Positions 1-6,843 of a stretch of DNA of 24,538 bases are shown piece by piece. The stretch's first letter is position 1. The number at the start of each line of letters is the position of its first letter. This stretch comes from Rhodospirillaceae bacterium CCH5-H10 (GTDB taxonomy: Bacteria; Pseudomonadota; Alphaproteobacteria; Reyranellales; Reyranellaceae), in the NCBI GenBank assembly GCA_001557035.1, contig LSKJ01000209.1:1-24538 (forward strand), written 5' to 3'. Made by a program: the position numbers and the translations under genes. The notes under the pieces were generated by a model. It was given only the letters and a program-made list of their open reading frames with translations. It was not told the origin of the DNA and ran no database searches.

Positions 1-341
1 GAGGTGCCCGCCTTGAGCGAGCCGCCGATGTCGGTGGCCGAGAGGTTCTGCTCGACGTTCAGTGCTGTGCCGATCACGCCGGCGTTCTGGCGATCCTTGA
101 ACGGGTGCGTCGTCGAGGCGAAGTAGATGTTGCGGACGTCCTCGGCCTTGTGGCTGGTCAGGCAGTCGCGCGACGCCTCGACCGCCATGGTGATGGAGTC
201 CTCGTCCCAGTTGGCCATCGAGCGCTCGCCCTTGGCGAGGCCGCGCAGGCCCGCCGCAAACCACTTGTTGGCGTCGTAGACGGCCTGACGGTTGAGACGA
301 AGGCGCGGCACATAAGCGCCATAGGCCACGATTCCGACCAT
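1..341 (-). CDS. HMG-CoA synthase-like thiolase-fold protein, N-terminal part (truncated by window edge)
   Basis: Only the first 113 residues are visible; the gene runs off the left edge. The start (MVGIVAYGAYVPRLRL) is typical of the hydroxymethylglutaryl-CoA synthase / 3-oxoacyl-ACP synthase III-like branch of the thiolase superfamily, and a GGAGGA Shine-Dalgarno lies just upstream at about 352-357. NWDEDSITMAVEAS near residues 64-77 matches the region that carries the catalytic Glu in HMG-CoA synthases. Near the edge the protein reads TDIGGSLKAGT (103-113). This aligns with the ACKAGT-type active-site motif of archaeal HMG-CoA synthases, but Leu109 sits where the nucleophilic Cys is expected. 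Members of this family often work with an OB-fold (DUF35) protein and a thiolase, which could lie outside the window. The exact reaction cannot be assigned. Confidence 0.75.
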   Translation of the reverse strand, partial: MVGIVAYGAYVPRLRLNRQAVYDANKWFAAGLRGLAKGERSMANWDEDSITMAVEASRDCLTSHKAEDVRNIYFASTTHPFKDRQNAGVIGTALNVEQNLSATDIGGSLKAGT

Positions 342-466
342 CGCTTCTTTTCCTCCACCTGGTCCGACCGCAGTCGGTTCATGAACGAGCGTTTATGACT
401 TCGCTCTTAGCGCGCTCGCCCGGACCGGGCGAGCCGCTTTTACACACGCCGGTCGCGACCGCGAAA

Positions 467-1306
467 TTATCTTCCGGTCTGCGGAACGCCACCGGCCGGC
501 GGCATCTCGCGGATGAGATTGCGATAGCCCGCCCCTTCGGGGATATGCAGGAACTTCTTGCCGTCCCGCGCTTCGACCCAGGGCTGCACGGTGACGATCT
601 TGCGCGTCTTCGCCGCGGCGATCGCGCCGGCAACCGTCTTTCCCTCCGCGAGCAGTTCCAGGTTCTTGGTCGTGGCATGGACGAGAGTGCGCTTGCCGGC
701 GGTCGCCTCGTCGATCGCCTCCTGCGGCCCGATCCAGACCGAGTCGGTCGACTCCGATCCGTCGTGCAGCGCGACCTGATCCTCGGGCGCCTCGGCCAGG
801 AAGAACCATGTGTCGAACCGTTTCGGCACGAAGGTCGGCGTGATCCAGTGGGCGTAGGGCGTCATCAGGTCGGTCGCGATCTCGAGATCCTCGGCCTCGA
901 CCAGATCGACGATGCTCGCCTCGTCCTTGGCGAGCTTGGCGCGCCAGCGCTCCTCGATCCCCTTGAGGTCGGCCGCGCCGATCAGGGCGCGCTGGCCGCG
1001 CTTGCGCGCCAGCAGGACTCCGCATTCCTCGAACGCCTCTCGTACGCCGGCCACGCGGAACTTGAGTTCCGCATCGTCGATCGCGTCGGCGCCGCCGCAG
1101 CGGGCGCGCAGCGACGCGGCCCCGTCGGCATCCTCGAGCTTGCCGCCCGGGAAGACCAGCGCGCCGGAGAAGGAGTCGATCTGGTGATGGCGCACGACCA
1201 TGAACACTTCGAGCGGCGAGCCCGCATCGCCCGGCTGGGACGGTCGCAGCAGTAGAACTGTAGTGGCGGGACGCGGCGGCGACGCCTCTTTCTTCGGTTC
1301 GTTCAT
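467..1306 (-). CDS. Nudix hydrolase, NUDT19-like (probable CoA or other nucleoside-diphosphate-linked substrate)
   Basis: 279 residues. The protein has a beta-rich Nudix fold with FPGG at 52-55 and the second half of the Nudix box, REAFEECGVLL, at 89-99 (Glu93 and Glu94 are the metal-binding pair). About 33 residues separate the two halves, whereas the canonical box is contiguous. An insertion at this place is characteristic of the eukaryotic NUDT19 group, which hydrolyses CoA derivatives, and of related proteobacterial proteins. A CoA-type substrate is therefore plausible but inferred. The start at 1306 is chosen because AGGA lies six bases upstream; an in-frame ATG at 1318 lacks such a site. 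It is divergent from the HdeD gene across about 105 bp, and it lies upstream of the HMGCS-like gene on the same strand with a 125-bp gap that holds nothing I recognise. Confidence 0.88.
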   Translation of the reverse strand: MNEPKKEASPPRPATTVLLLRPSQPGDAGSPLEVFMVVRHHQIDSFSGALVFPGGKLEDADGAASLRARCGGADAIDDAELKFRVAGVREAFEECGVLLARKRGQRALIGAADLKGIEERWRAKLAKDEASIVDLVEAEDLEIATDLMTPYAHWITPTFVPKRFDTWFFLAEAPEDQVALHDGSESTDSVWIGPQEAIDEATAGKRTLVHATTKNLELLAEGKTVAGAIAAAKTRKIVTVQPWVEARDGKKFLHIPEGAGYRNLIREMPPAGGVPQTGR

Positions 1307-1411
1307 GTCTTCCTGCATTCGTGTGACGGCGAAGTGTCCCATACAAGCGGCGACAGTGCCAATGGGCGGGTGTATCCTGACAGCGTCCATTCCGCTCTGA
1401 AGGAGCACGCC

Positions 1412-1996
1412 ATGACGATGTCCACCAACGGCCCCCTGCCCCCGAATCTCGCGGAGGGACTGAAGATCCTGCGCGCCAAGTGGGGATGGATCGTGGCGCT
1501 GGGCGTGGTGTTCCTGATCGCCGGCTTCATCGCGGTGGGCAGCGCGGTCGCGGCCACGGCATCGGCCGTGATGATCATCGGCATCATGATGATCATGGGC
1601 GGCGTCGCCGAGATCGTGGCCGCCTTCAGCGTCAAGGGCTGGGGCAAGTTCGCGGTCTGGATGCTGCTCGGCCTGCTCTATGTCGGCGCCGGCTTCATCG
1701 CCATCATGAACCCCTTCGCCGCCGCCACCATCCTCACCCTGATGCTGGGCGCCGCCCTCGTGGCGGGCGGCGTGCTGCGCATCTTCCTCGCCTTCAGCAT
1801 GAAGACCGCGGGCAAGCCGTGGGGCTGGGTCGTCGTCTCGGGCCTCGTCACCCTGCTGCTGGGCGTGATGATCATCGCCCAGTGGCCGGCCTCCAGCTTC
1901 TTCGTGCTGGGCATCTTCCTCGGCATCGACCTGATCTTCATCGGGTCGGGCTGGGTGACGATGGGCTTGGCCCTGAAGAACCGGCCCGCCGCCTGA
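1412..1996 (+). CDS. HdeD family (DUF308) integral membrane protein
   Basis: 194 residues, almost entirely hydrophobic, with about six predicted transmembrane segments arranged as three similar hairpins (roughly 24-42, 49-70, 78-97, 102-125, 135-155, 160-185). This is the repeat architecture of the HdeD/DUF308 family. HdeD of Escherichia coli is linked to acid resistance, but the molecular role of the family is not settled, so only family membership is claimed. AAGGAG at 1400-1405 ends six bases before the ATG and decides the start. The C-terminus (LKNRPAA) is short and polar. The stop codon is four bases from that of the convergent CurA-like reductase, leaving no room for a separate terminator. 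Confidence 0.9.
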   Translation: MTMSTNGPLPPNLAEGLKILRAKWGWIVALGVVFLIAGFIAVGSAVAATASAVMIIGIMMIMGGVAEIVAAFSVKGWGKFAVWMLLGLLYVGAGFIAIMNPFAAATILTLMLGAALVAGGVLRIFLAFSMKTAGKPWGWVVVSGLVTLLLGVMIIAQWPASSFFVLGIFLGIDLIFIGSGWVTMGLALKNRPAA

Positions 1997-2000
1997 GGCG

Positions 2001-3023
2001 CTACTTCCGGGTCGGATCGTCGGCAACCTGCACCAGCAGCTTGCCGAAGTTCCGGCCCTTCAGCAGGCCGATAAAGGCCTCGGGCGCGTTCTCGATGCCC
2101 TTCACGATATCCTCGCGGTACTTGATCTTGCCGGTCTTCACCGCGGCCGGCACTTCCTTCCAGAAGTCGGCCATCTGGCCGAAGTGATCCGACACGATGA
2201 AGCCCGTCACGGTGGCGCGCTTGATCAGCAGCAGGCGCCAGTCGGGACCGGGGCTCATCTGCATCTCGTTGTACTGCGAGATCAGCCCGCACAGCGGCAC
2301 CCGCGCGAAGTCATTGAGCTGGGGCACGACGGCGGCCTGCACCGCCCCGCCGACATTCTCGAAATAGACGTCGATGCCCTTGGGCGCCGCCGCGCGCAAT
2401 TCCTTGAACAGGTTGCCGCCAGCCGCGCGATAATCGACACAGGCGTCGAAGCCCAGCTCGTTCACGACGTAGTCGCACTTGTCCTTGCCGCCGGCGATGC
2501 CGACCGCGCGGCAACCTTTCAGCTTGGCGAGCTGTCCGACCACCGACCCGACCGCGCCGGAGGCTGCCGACACGACCACGGTCTCGCCGGCCTTGGGCTT
2601 GCCGATCTCCATGAGGCCCCACCAGGCTGTCATGCCGGGCATACCCAGCACCGAAAGCGCCGTCGACAGCGGTGCGGCGTCGGGGTCCAGCTTCATCGAC
2701 ATGTCGCCGGTCGAGACGGCGTAGCTCTGCCAGCCGGCATACTCGACGACATAGTCGCCTTCCTTGAAGCGCGGGTTCTTCGACTTCACGACCTGGCCGA
2801 CCGTGCCGCCGACCATCGCATCGCCGAGATTGACGTTGGAGGCGTAGCCCTTGGCCTCGGCCATGCGGCCACGCATGTAGGGATCCAGCGACATCCAGAT
2901 CGTGCGCGAGAGATACTCGCCGTCCTTGGGCTCGGGGATCGGCTGGTCGACGATGTCGAAGTTGGCGAGGGTCGGTTCGCCCTGCGGGCGCGACTTCAGC
3001 AGCACGCGACGATTGGTGGCCAT
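2001..3023 (-). CDS. NADP-dependent oxidoreductase, CurA / prostaglandin-reductase-like MDR family
   Basis: 340 residues, the usual length for zinc-independent medium-chain reductases of the CurA/PTGR/leukotriene B4 dehydrogenase group. These reduce activated C=C bonds (enones and enals) with NADPH. Visible hallmarks are LDPYMRGRM at 46-54, the nucleotide-binding turn AASGAVGSVVG at 153-163, and GFIVSDH in the C-terminal part. No structural or catalytic zinc-ligand set is apparent, as expected for this subgroup. The start at 3023 has a GGAGGA site at 3028-3033. The gene is divergent from the ankyrin gene, with only 37 bp between the start codons, so the two promoters must overlap. The physiological substrate is unknown; detoxification of reactive enones is a common inference for this family. 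Confidence 0.92.
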   Translation of the reverse strand: MATNRRVLLKSRPQGEPTLANFDIVDQPIPEPKDGEYLSRTIWMSLDPYMRGRMAEAKGYASNVNLGDAMVGGTVGQVVKSKNPRFKEGDYVVEYAGWQSYAVSTGDMSMKLDPDAAPLSTALSVLGMPGMTAWWGLMEIGKPKAGETVVVSAASGAVGSVVGQLAKLKGCRAVGIAGGKDKCDYVVNELGFDACVDYRAAGGNLFKELRAAAPKGIDVYFENVGGAVQAAVVPQLNDFARVPLCGLISQYNEMQMSPGPDWRLLLIKRATVTGFIVSDHFGQMADFWKEVPAAVKTGKIKYREDIVKGIENAPEAFIGLLKGRNFGKLLVQVADDPTRK

Positions 3024-3060
3024 GGCATCCTCCGTTTGTTTGCGGCACGTTATCACGGCC

Positions 3061-3639
3061 ATGAAAACCCGAGAAATGCTGCGGCTCGTCCTCTCCCTGC
3101 TGGTTCTGCTATGGAGCAGCGCCGTGACTGCCCAGACCCTCACCGCCGACGAGCGCGCCCTGATCGAGGCGACCGGACGCAACGACATCGAGACCGCGCG
3201 CCGCCTGATCGCCGCCGGCACGAACGTCAATGCCCAGGACGAAAATCGCGACAGCGCCTTCCTGCTGGCCGGCGCCCGGGGACGCGTGGAGATCCTGAAG
3301 CTCACCCTGCAGGCCGGCGCCGACCTGAAGAGCACCAATCGCTATGGCGGCACCGCGCTGATCCCGGCCTGCCATCACGGTCACGTCGAGACGGTGCGCG
3401 AGCTGCTGAAGACCACGATCGACGTCAATCACGTGAACCGGCTTGGCTGGACCGCCCTGCTCGAGGTCGTGATCCTGAGCGACGGCAGCGCGCCCTATGT
3501 CGAGATCACGCGCCTGCTCCTCGCACGCGGCGCCGACGTAAATCTCCCCGACAACCAGGGCGTCACGCCGCTCGGTCACGCGCGCCAGCGCGGCCAGCGC
3601 GAGATCGCCTCGATCCTGGAGGCCGCCGGCGCGCGCTGA
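3061..3639 (+). CDS. Exported ankyrin-repeat protein
   Basis: 192 residues. A signal peptide covers roughly residues 1-24: positive residues, then a Leu-rich core, then AVTA before Gln25, an AxA-type signal peptidase I site. The mature part is built of about five ankyrin repeats (about 29-60, 63-92, 96-125, 129-163, 167-191) with recognisable AAGTNVNAQDENRDSAFLLA, AGADLK and ARGADVNLPDNQGVTPL segments. It should therefore be a periplasmic protein-interaction module with no catalytic domain. The start at 3061 is the first Met; Met6 is an alternative that keeps the signal peptide. The stop TGA is immediately followed by the ATG of the alpha/beta hydrolase with no spacer, suggesting cotranscription and translational coupling although that partner has no signal peptide. 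The binding partner is unknown. Confidence 0.85.
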   Translation: MKTREMLRLVLSLLVLLWSSAVTAQTLTADERALIEATGRNDIETARRLIAAGTNVNAQDENRDSAFLLAGARGRVEILKLTLQAGADLKSTNRYGGTALIPACHHGHVETVRELLKTTIDVNHVNRLGWTALLEVVILSDGSAPYVEITRLLLARGADVNLPDNQGVTPLGHARQRGQREIASILEAAGAR

Positions 3640-4365
3640 ATGACCAAGCCCCGTACCTATGTCTGTCTTCCCGGCGCCTGGATGGGCGCGTGGTCGTTTC
3701 AGTTCGTCGTCGAAAGGCTGCGCGCCGCCGGCCATGATGCCCGCGCCCTGCCCTTTCGCGGCGTGGGCGAACGTGCGTCGGAACTCTCGCCCGAGCTCGA
3801 CAACGATGTCTTCCTGGCCGAGACGATCGCCACCCTGGAGAAGGAAGACCTGCGCGACATCGTGCTGGTCGGCCACAGTTTCGGCAGCCTGATCGCCACG
3901 CTCGTCACCGACCGCATCCCCGAGCGGATCGGCCATCTCGTCATCATCGACGGCGGCATCGCGACCGACGGCCAGTCGATCTTCGGCCGCATCCCGCCGG
4001 AGATCGTGGCCAAGCGGAAGAAGCTGATGAAAGTCGTCAACGACACGGAGGTCCTGCCCTTCGCCCCGGTCGGCAGCCTGATCATCGACGATCCCGTGCT
4101 GGCCGCCTGGACGCACCGCCATCTCACGCCTCATCCGGTCGCCTGCTACACCAAGCCGATCAAGCTGCACAATCCGGCCGGCAACGGCCGCCCGATGACC
4201 TACGTCGCCTGCACCAAGCCACGCTATCCGGTGTCGGCCGGCATGCACGAGAAGGTGCAGGCCATGCCGCACGTCCGCTACCGCTCGATCGAGGCCGGCC
4301 ACAACTGCATCATCTCCGCGCCCGATCTCGTGACCACGGAGCTGCTGGCCATTCCCAGCGAATAG
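3640..4365 (+). CDS. Alpha/beta hydrolase (esterase of the EstC / plant methylesterase-like group)
   Basis: 241 residues, a single alpha/beta-hydrolase domain. LPGAWMGAW at 10-18 supplies the oxyanion-hole loop, GHSFG at 78-82 is the nucleophile elbow with Ser80, and GHNCIISAP at 220-228 carries the catalytic His221. The short cap and this motif set resemble the EstC/salicylate-methylesterase/hydroxynitrile-lyase group, which hydrolyses small carboxylic esters. The actual substrate cannot be read from sequence. There is no signal peptide, so it should be cytoplasmic. The start codon directly abuts the stop of the ankyrin gene, so translation is probably coupled. A palindromic repeat begins six bases after the stop codon and may act as a 3' processing or termination structure. 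Confidence 0.9.
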   Translation: MTKPRTYVCLPGAWMGAWSFQFVVERLRAAGHDARALPFRGVGERASELSPELDNDVFLAETIATLEKEDLRDIVLVGHSFGSLIATLVTDRIPERIGHLVIIDGGIATDGQSIFGRIPPEIVAKRKKLMKVVNDTEVLPFAPVGSLIIDDPVLAAWTHRHLTPHPVACYTKPIKLHNPAGNGRPMTYVACTKPRYPVSAGMHEKVQAMPHVRYRSIEAGHNCIISAPDLVTTELLAIPSE

Positions 4366-4371
4366 CTCACC

Positions 4372-4492
4372 CCGTCGTCCCGAGCGAAGCCGCCCAAGGG
4401 CCGGCGCAGTCGAGGGACCTCTTTTCCGGCGCACGATGGGTCGAGACGAAAAGAGGTCCCTCGACTGCGCTTCGCTCCGCTCGGGACGACGG
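4372..4492. repeat. Intergenic palindromic repeat, element A (same family as 21661-21750)
   Basis: This is a long imperfect inverted repeat. The outer arms 4372-4386 and 4478-4492 are 15-bp perfect complements, and the inner arms 4404-4426 and 4448-4470 are 23-bp perfect complements, separated by asymmetric bulges and a 21-base loop. The right arm contains a 21-base stretch (4470-4490) that matches 21728-21748 with two differences, so the two elements belong to one dispersed family. It fills the gap between the convergent alpha/beta hydrolase and SDR genes and could fold in either transcript. Confidence 0.85.
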
Positions 4493-4498
4493 TGGTCT

Positions 4499-5242
4499 CT
4501 AGAACGGCTCCTTGTAGGGACGCAGGTCGATCTCATGGGTCCAGGCGCTGCGGTGCTGGCGGTGCAGGTGCCAGTAACTGTCGGCGATGGCGTCGATGTT
4601 CAGCAGCCCGTCCGGTCCGGCCTTCTCGACACGGTCCGGCATGCGCGAGAGTAGACGTTCGCCTTCGATACCGCCGTCGATGATGGCATGCGCGACATGG
4701 ATGCCCTGCGGCCCGAACTCGCGCGCCATCGACTGCACCAGCAGACGCAGCCCGCCCTTGGTGGCGTTGAAGGCGGCGAAGCGGGGACGGCCGCGCAGCG
4801 AGCCCGAGGCTCCGGTGAAAATCACCGTGCCGCGGCCCAGCGGCGCCAGACGGCGCATGGCTTCCCGGCCAAACAGGAAGCCGGCGAAGCAGCCGACCCG
4901 CCAGGAGTCCTCGAAATGCTGCGCCGTCATCTCGCGGAAATCGACGGCGGCATTGTTGCCCATGTTGAATACCAGCAGGTCGGCCGGCGCGCCGTCGGCA
5001 TCGTCGGCCATCGCCTTGTCGAACAGCGAGACGACCTCATCTTCCTTCGTGCCGTCGACGACGATCGGCGTTGCCGACCCGCCGGCGTTGCGGATGCCCT
5101 GGACGACCTTGTCGATCTTGGGCCCGGTCCGGCCCGCCACGAGCACGTGGTAGCCCTCTTTCGCAAAGCGCCGACTCGCCGCCGCGCCCAGGCCGCGCTC
5201 GGCGCCCACGCCCAGCACGACCGCCTTCGTCTTCTTCACCAT
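4499..5242 (-). CDS. SDR-family protein with Phe in place of the catalytic Tyr
   Basis: 247 residues, the normal length for classical short-chain dehydrogenases. The dinucleotide-binding turn GVGAERGLG at 11-19 is a variant of TGxxxGxG, and FNMGNNAAV at 92-100 replaces the NNAG region. TGASGS at 143-148 provides candidate catalytic Ser residues. The YxxxK motif reads FNATK, so Phe158 stands where the general-acid Tyr should be while Lys162 is kept. The codon is TTC and the surrounding frame is intact. It may be a divergent reductase with altered chemistry or a non-catalytic nucleotide-binding protein. The start at 5242 is preferred over an upstream in-frame ATG at 5257 because GAGGAG lies six to seven bases before it. 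It is divergent from the thioesterase pair. Confidence 0.87.
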   Translation of the reverse strand: MVKKTKAVVLGVGAERGLGAAASRRFAKEGYHVLVAGRTGPKIDKVVQGIRNAGGSATPIVVDGTKEDEVVSLFDKAMADDADGAPADLLVFNMGNNAAVDFREMTAQHFEDSWRVGCFAGFLFGREAMRRLAPLGRGTVIFTGASGSLRGRPRFAAFNATKGGLRLLVQSMAREFGPQGIHVAHAIIDGGIEGERLLSRMPDRVEKAGPDGLLNIDAIADSYWHLHRQHRSAWTHEIDLRPYKEPF

Positions 5243-5252
5243 GTTCGCTCCT

Positions 5253-5267
5253 CGCAACTCTGTTGCG
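5253..5267. promoter_or_regulatory. Small palindrome in the divergent SDR/thioesterase promoter region
   Basis: CGCAAC-TCT-GTTGCG is a perfect 6-bp inverted repeat with a 3-base centre. It lies in the 68-bp gap between the divergent SDR and thioesterase genes, just upstream of the SDR Shine-Dalgarno. The position is right for an operator or a small 5' leader hairpin. No binding protein can be named, and a repeat this short can occur by chance. Confidence 0.35.
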
Positions 5268-5310
5268 CAGAACTTGCGGTGCGACGGGCGCCTTCGCTAC
5301 GGTCGATCGC

Positions 5311-5823
5311 ATGAAATTAGCTCCGTACCCCATGATCGACCTCGACCTCGCGGCGCCACTCGACCGCCATCCCGCCACCGTGCTGCCGGACTGGATCGAC
5401 TGGAACGGCCATATGAACGTGGGCTACTACGTGGTGGCCTTCGACAAGGCGACGGATACGCTCTGCCAGCAATTCGGCTGCGGCTACGAATACACGCGCG
5501 ACAAGATCGGCATGACTTTCGTGCTCGAGGCGCACGTGACCTACGATCGCGAGGTCAAGGAAGGTGACGGGCTGCGCATCACGACGCAGATCCTCGATCA
5601 TGACGCCAAGCGCATCCACTACATCCACATGATGTACCATGCGACGGAAGGCTATCTCGCCGCGACCAACGAGCTGATGCTCATGAACATCGACTATGCC
5701 TCGCGGCGTTCCGCCCCCTGGCCGGACTTCGCCATGGCGCGTATCGAAAAGCTCGCCGCGGCCCACGCCGCCCTCCCCCGGCCCGTCCAGGCCGGCCGAC
5801 TCATCGGAATCAAGAAGAAGTAA
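5311..5823 (+). CDS. Hot-dog fold acyl-CoA thioesterase (4HBT type), copy 1
   Basis: 170 residues, a single hot-dog domain. The signature PDWIDWNGHMNVGYY at 26-40 holds the Asp and the DxNGHMN loop typical of 4-hydroxybenzoyl-CoA thioesterase-like enzymes. Very similar domains are known as betainyl-CoA thioesterases in carnitine catabolism and as fusions to carnitine dehydrogenase, so a short polar acyl-CoA is one possible substrate, but this is inference. The ATG at 5311 lacks a strong Shine-Dalgarno and an in-frame ATG at 5332 is possible. The second copy follows eight bases later and aligns without gaps over about 155 residues. The pair is probably one transcription unit, divergent from the Tyr-to-Phe SDR. 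Confidence 0.87.
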   Translation: MKLAPYPMIDLDLAAPLDRHPATVLPDWIDWNGHMNVGYYVVAFDKATDTLCQQFGCGYEYTRDKIGMTFVLEAHVTYDREVKEGDGLRITTQILDHDAKRIHYIHMMYHATEGYLAATNELMLMNIDYASRRSAPWPDFAMARIEKLAAAHAALPRPVQAGRLIGIKKK

Positions 5824-5831
5824 CAGCGTCC

Positions 5832-6350
5832 ATGCTTCAGTCCCTGCCGTATGAACTCCCCGAACTCGTCACCCGCGCCCCGCTCGATACCCACCGCTCG
5901 ACGGTCGTGCCCGAATGGGTCGACTGGAACGGCCACATGAACGTGGCCTTCTACGTCGCAGCCTTCGACCAGGCTTCCGGCGCGTTCATGCGAAACATGG
6001 GACTGGGCCGTCGCTACGTCGACGGCAAGCTCGGCATGACCTTCGTGCTGGAGACCCACGTCACCTACGACCGCGAGGTCCGCGAGGGCGCGCCGCTGCG
6101 CTTCACCACCCAGCTCATTGGCCGCGATGCCAAGAAGGTCCATCTCTTCCACGAGATGTACCATGCCGAGCAGGACTACCTGGCCGCGACCAACGAGACG
6201 ATCGTGATGAACATCGACTACGGCACGCGCCGCTCCGCGCCCTGGCCGGTGCCGGTGACCGAGCGCCTGGACGCGATCTGGGAGACGCACAAGGTGCTGC
6301 CCAAGCCGGCCAAGGCCGGCCGCGTCATCAGTCTTTCGAAGAAGGGGTAG
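5832..6350 (+). CDS. Hot-dog fold acyl-CoA thioesterase (4HBT type), copy 2
   Basis: 172 residues, a paralogue of the preceding gene. PEWVDWNGHMNVAFY (27-41), GMTFVLE, HVTYDREV, YLAATNE, MNIDY and RRSAPWP are shared with copy 1. By my gap-free hand alignment a little over half of all positions are identical, with differences concentrated between the catalytic loop and GMTFVLE and at the C-terminus, regions expected to shape the acyl pocket. No good Shine-Dalgarno is visible in the eight-base spacer, though the AAGAAG at the end of copy 1 might serve. The 3' end overlaps the convergent GNAT gene by 23 bp. Both copies are intact, so duplication with divergence of substrate range is the simplest reading. 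Confidence 0.87.
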   Translation: MLQSLPYELPELVTRAPLDTHRSTVVPEWVDWNGHMNVAFYVAAFDQASGAFMRNMGLGRRYVDGKLGMTFVLETHVTYDREVREGAPLRFTTQLIGRDAKKVHLFHEMYHAEQDYLAATNETIVMNIDYGTRRSAPWPVPVTERLDAIWETHKVLPKPAKAGRVISLSKKG

Positions 6351-6843
6351 CGAGCGCGGCCAGCGCCTCGCCGCTCAGGCGGTAGGGCAGCCAGTTGCGG
6401 ATCCAGCGATAGCCCAGGCGCTCGTAGAAGCCGCGCGCCGGGTTCCAGTCGAGCACGTTCAGGTCGATGCGTTTGTAGCCCTTGGCCACGCATTCCTGCG
6501 CGAGGCCCTGCATCAGCGCACGCGCGACGCCGCCGCGGCGTTCCTCGGGGATCACCCAGATATCCTCGATGAAGATGCCGCGTGCAGCGGTCCAGACGGA
6601 ATAGTTGAACGTGTAGAGGATGAAGCCTACCGCTTTACCCGCGCGCTCGGCAATCAGAGCACCGAACTGAGGGGTCTCGCCGAAGCCGTCACGCGCGAGC
6701 GTCTGCGGCGTCGAGCCGACGGCATCGGGCTCGTCCTCGTAGGTCGCGAGATCGACCGAGAAGCGGTGCAGCGTATCGACGTCGTCGACCGTCGCCGGCC
6801 GCACCACGAGCCTTGTCTCATCAGACGGCAAGATATCCTCCAT
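6328..6843 (-). CDS. GNAT-family N-acetyltransferase, spermidine/thialysine acetyltransferase-like
   Basis: 171 residues with one GNAT domain. [20 protein letters not shown] (91-110) contains beta-4 and the acetyl-CoA pyrophosphate loop RRGGVA, and [17 protein letters not shown] (129-145) is the usual C-terminal motif B. The FIEDIWV and NWNPA-like pattern resembles SSAT/thialysine acetyltransferases, so an amine substrate is plausible but unproven. It is the last gene of the minus-strand operon and its start lies inside the end of the SDR gene. The ATG at 6843 gives a 23-bp overlap. A TTG at 6831 is a real alternative because GGAGG sits five bases before it, and this would shorten the protein by four residues. 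The 3' end overlaps the convergent thioesterase by 23 bp. Confidence 0.88.
   Translation of the reverse strand: MEDILPSDETRLVVRPATVDDVDTLHRFSVDLATYEDEPDAVGSTPQTLARDGFGETPQFGALIAERAGKAVGFILYTFNYSVWTAARGIFIEDIWVIPEERRGGVARALMQGLAQECVAKGYKRIDLNVLDWNPARGFYERLGYRWIRNWLPYRLSGEALAALATPSSKD

Noticed and set aside
2184..3737. Long plus-strand frame across the CurA-like reductase and ankyrin genes
   Set aside because: It contradicts two well-supported genes and its product has no domain; the Arg-rich second half is a frame shadow.
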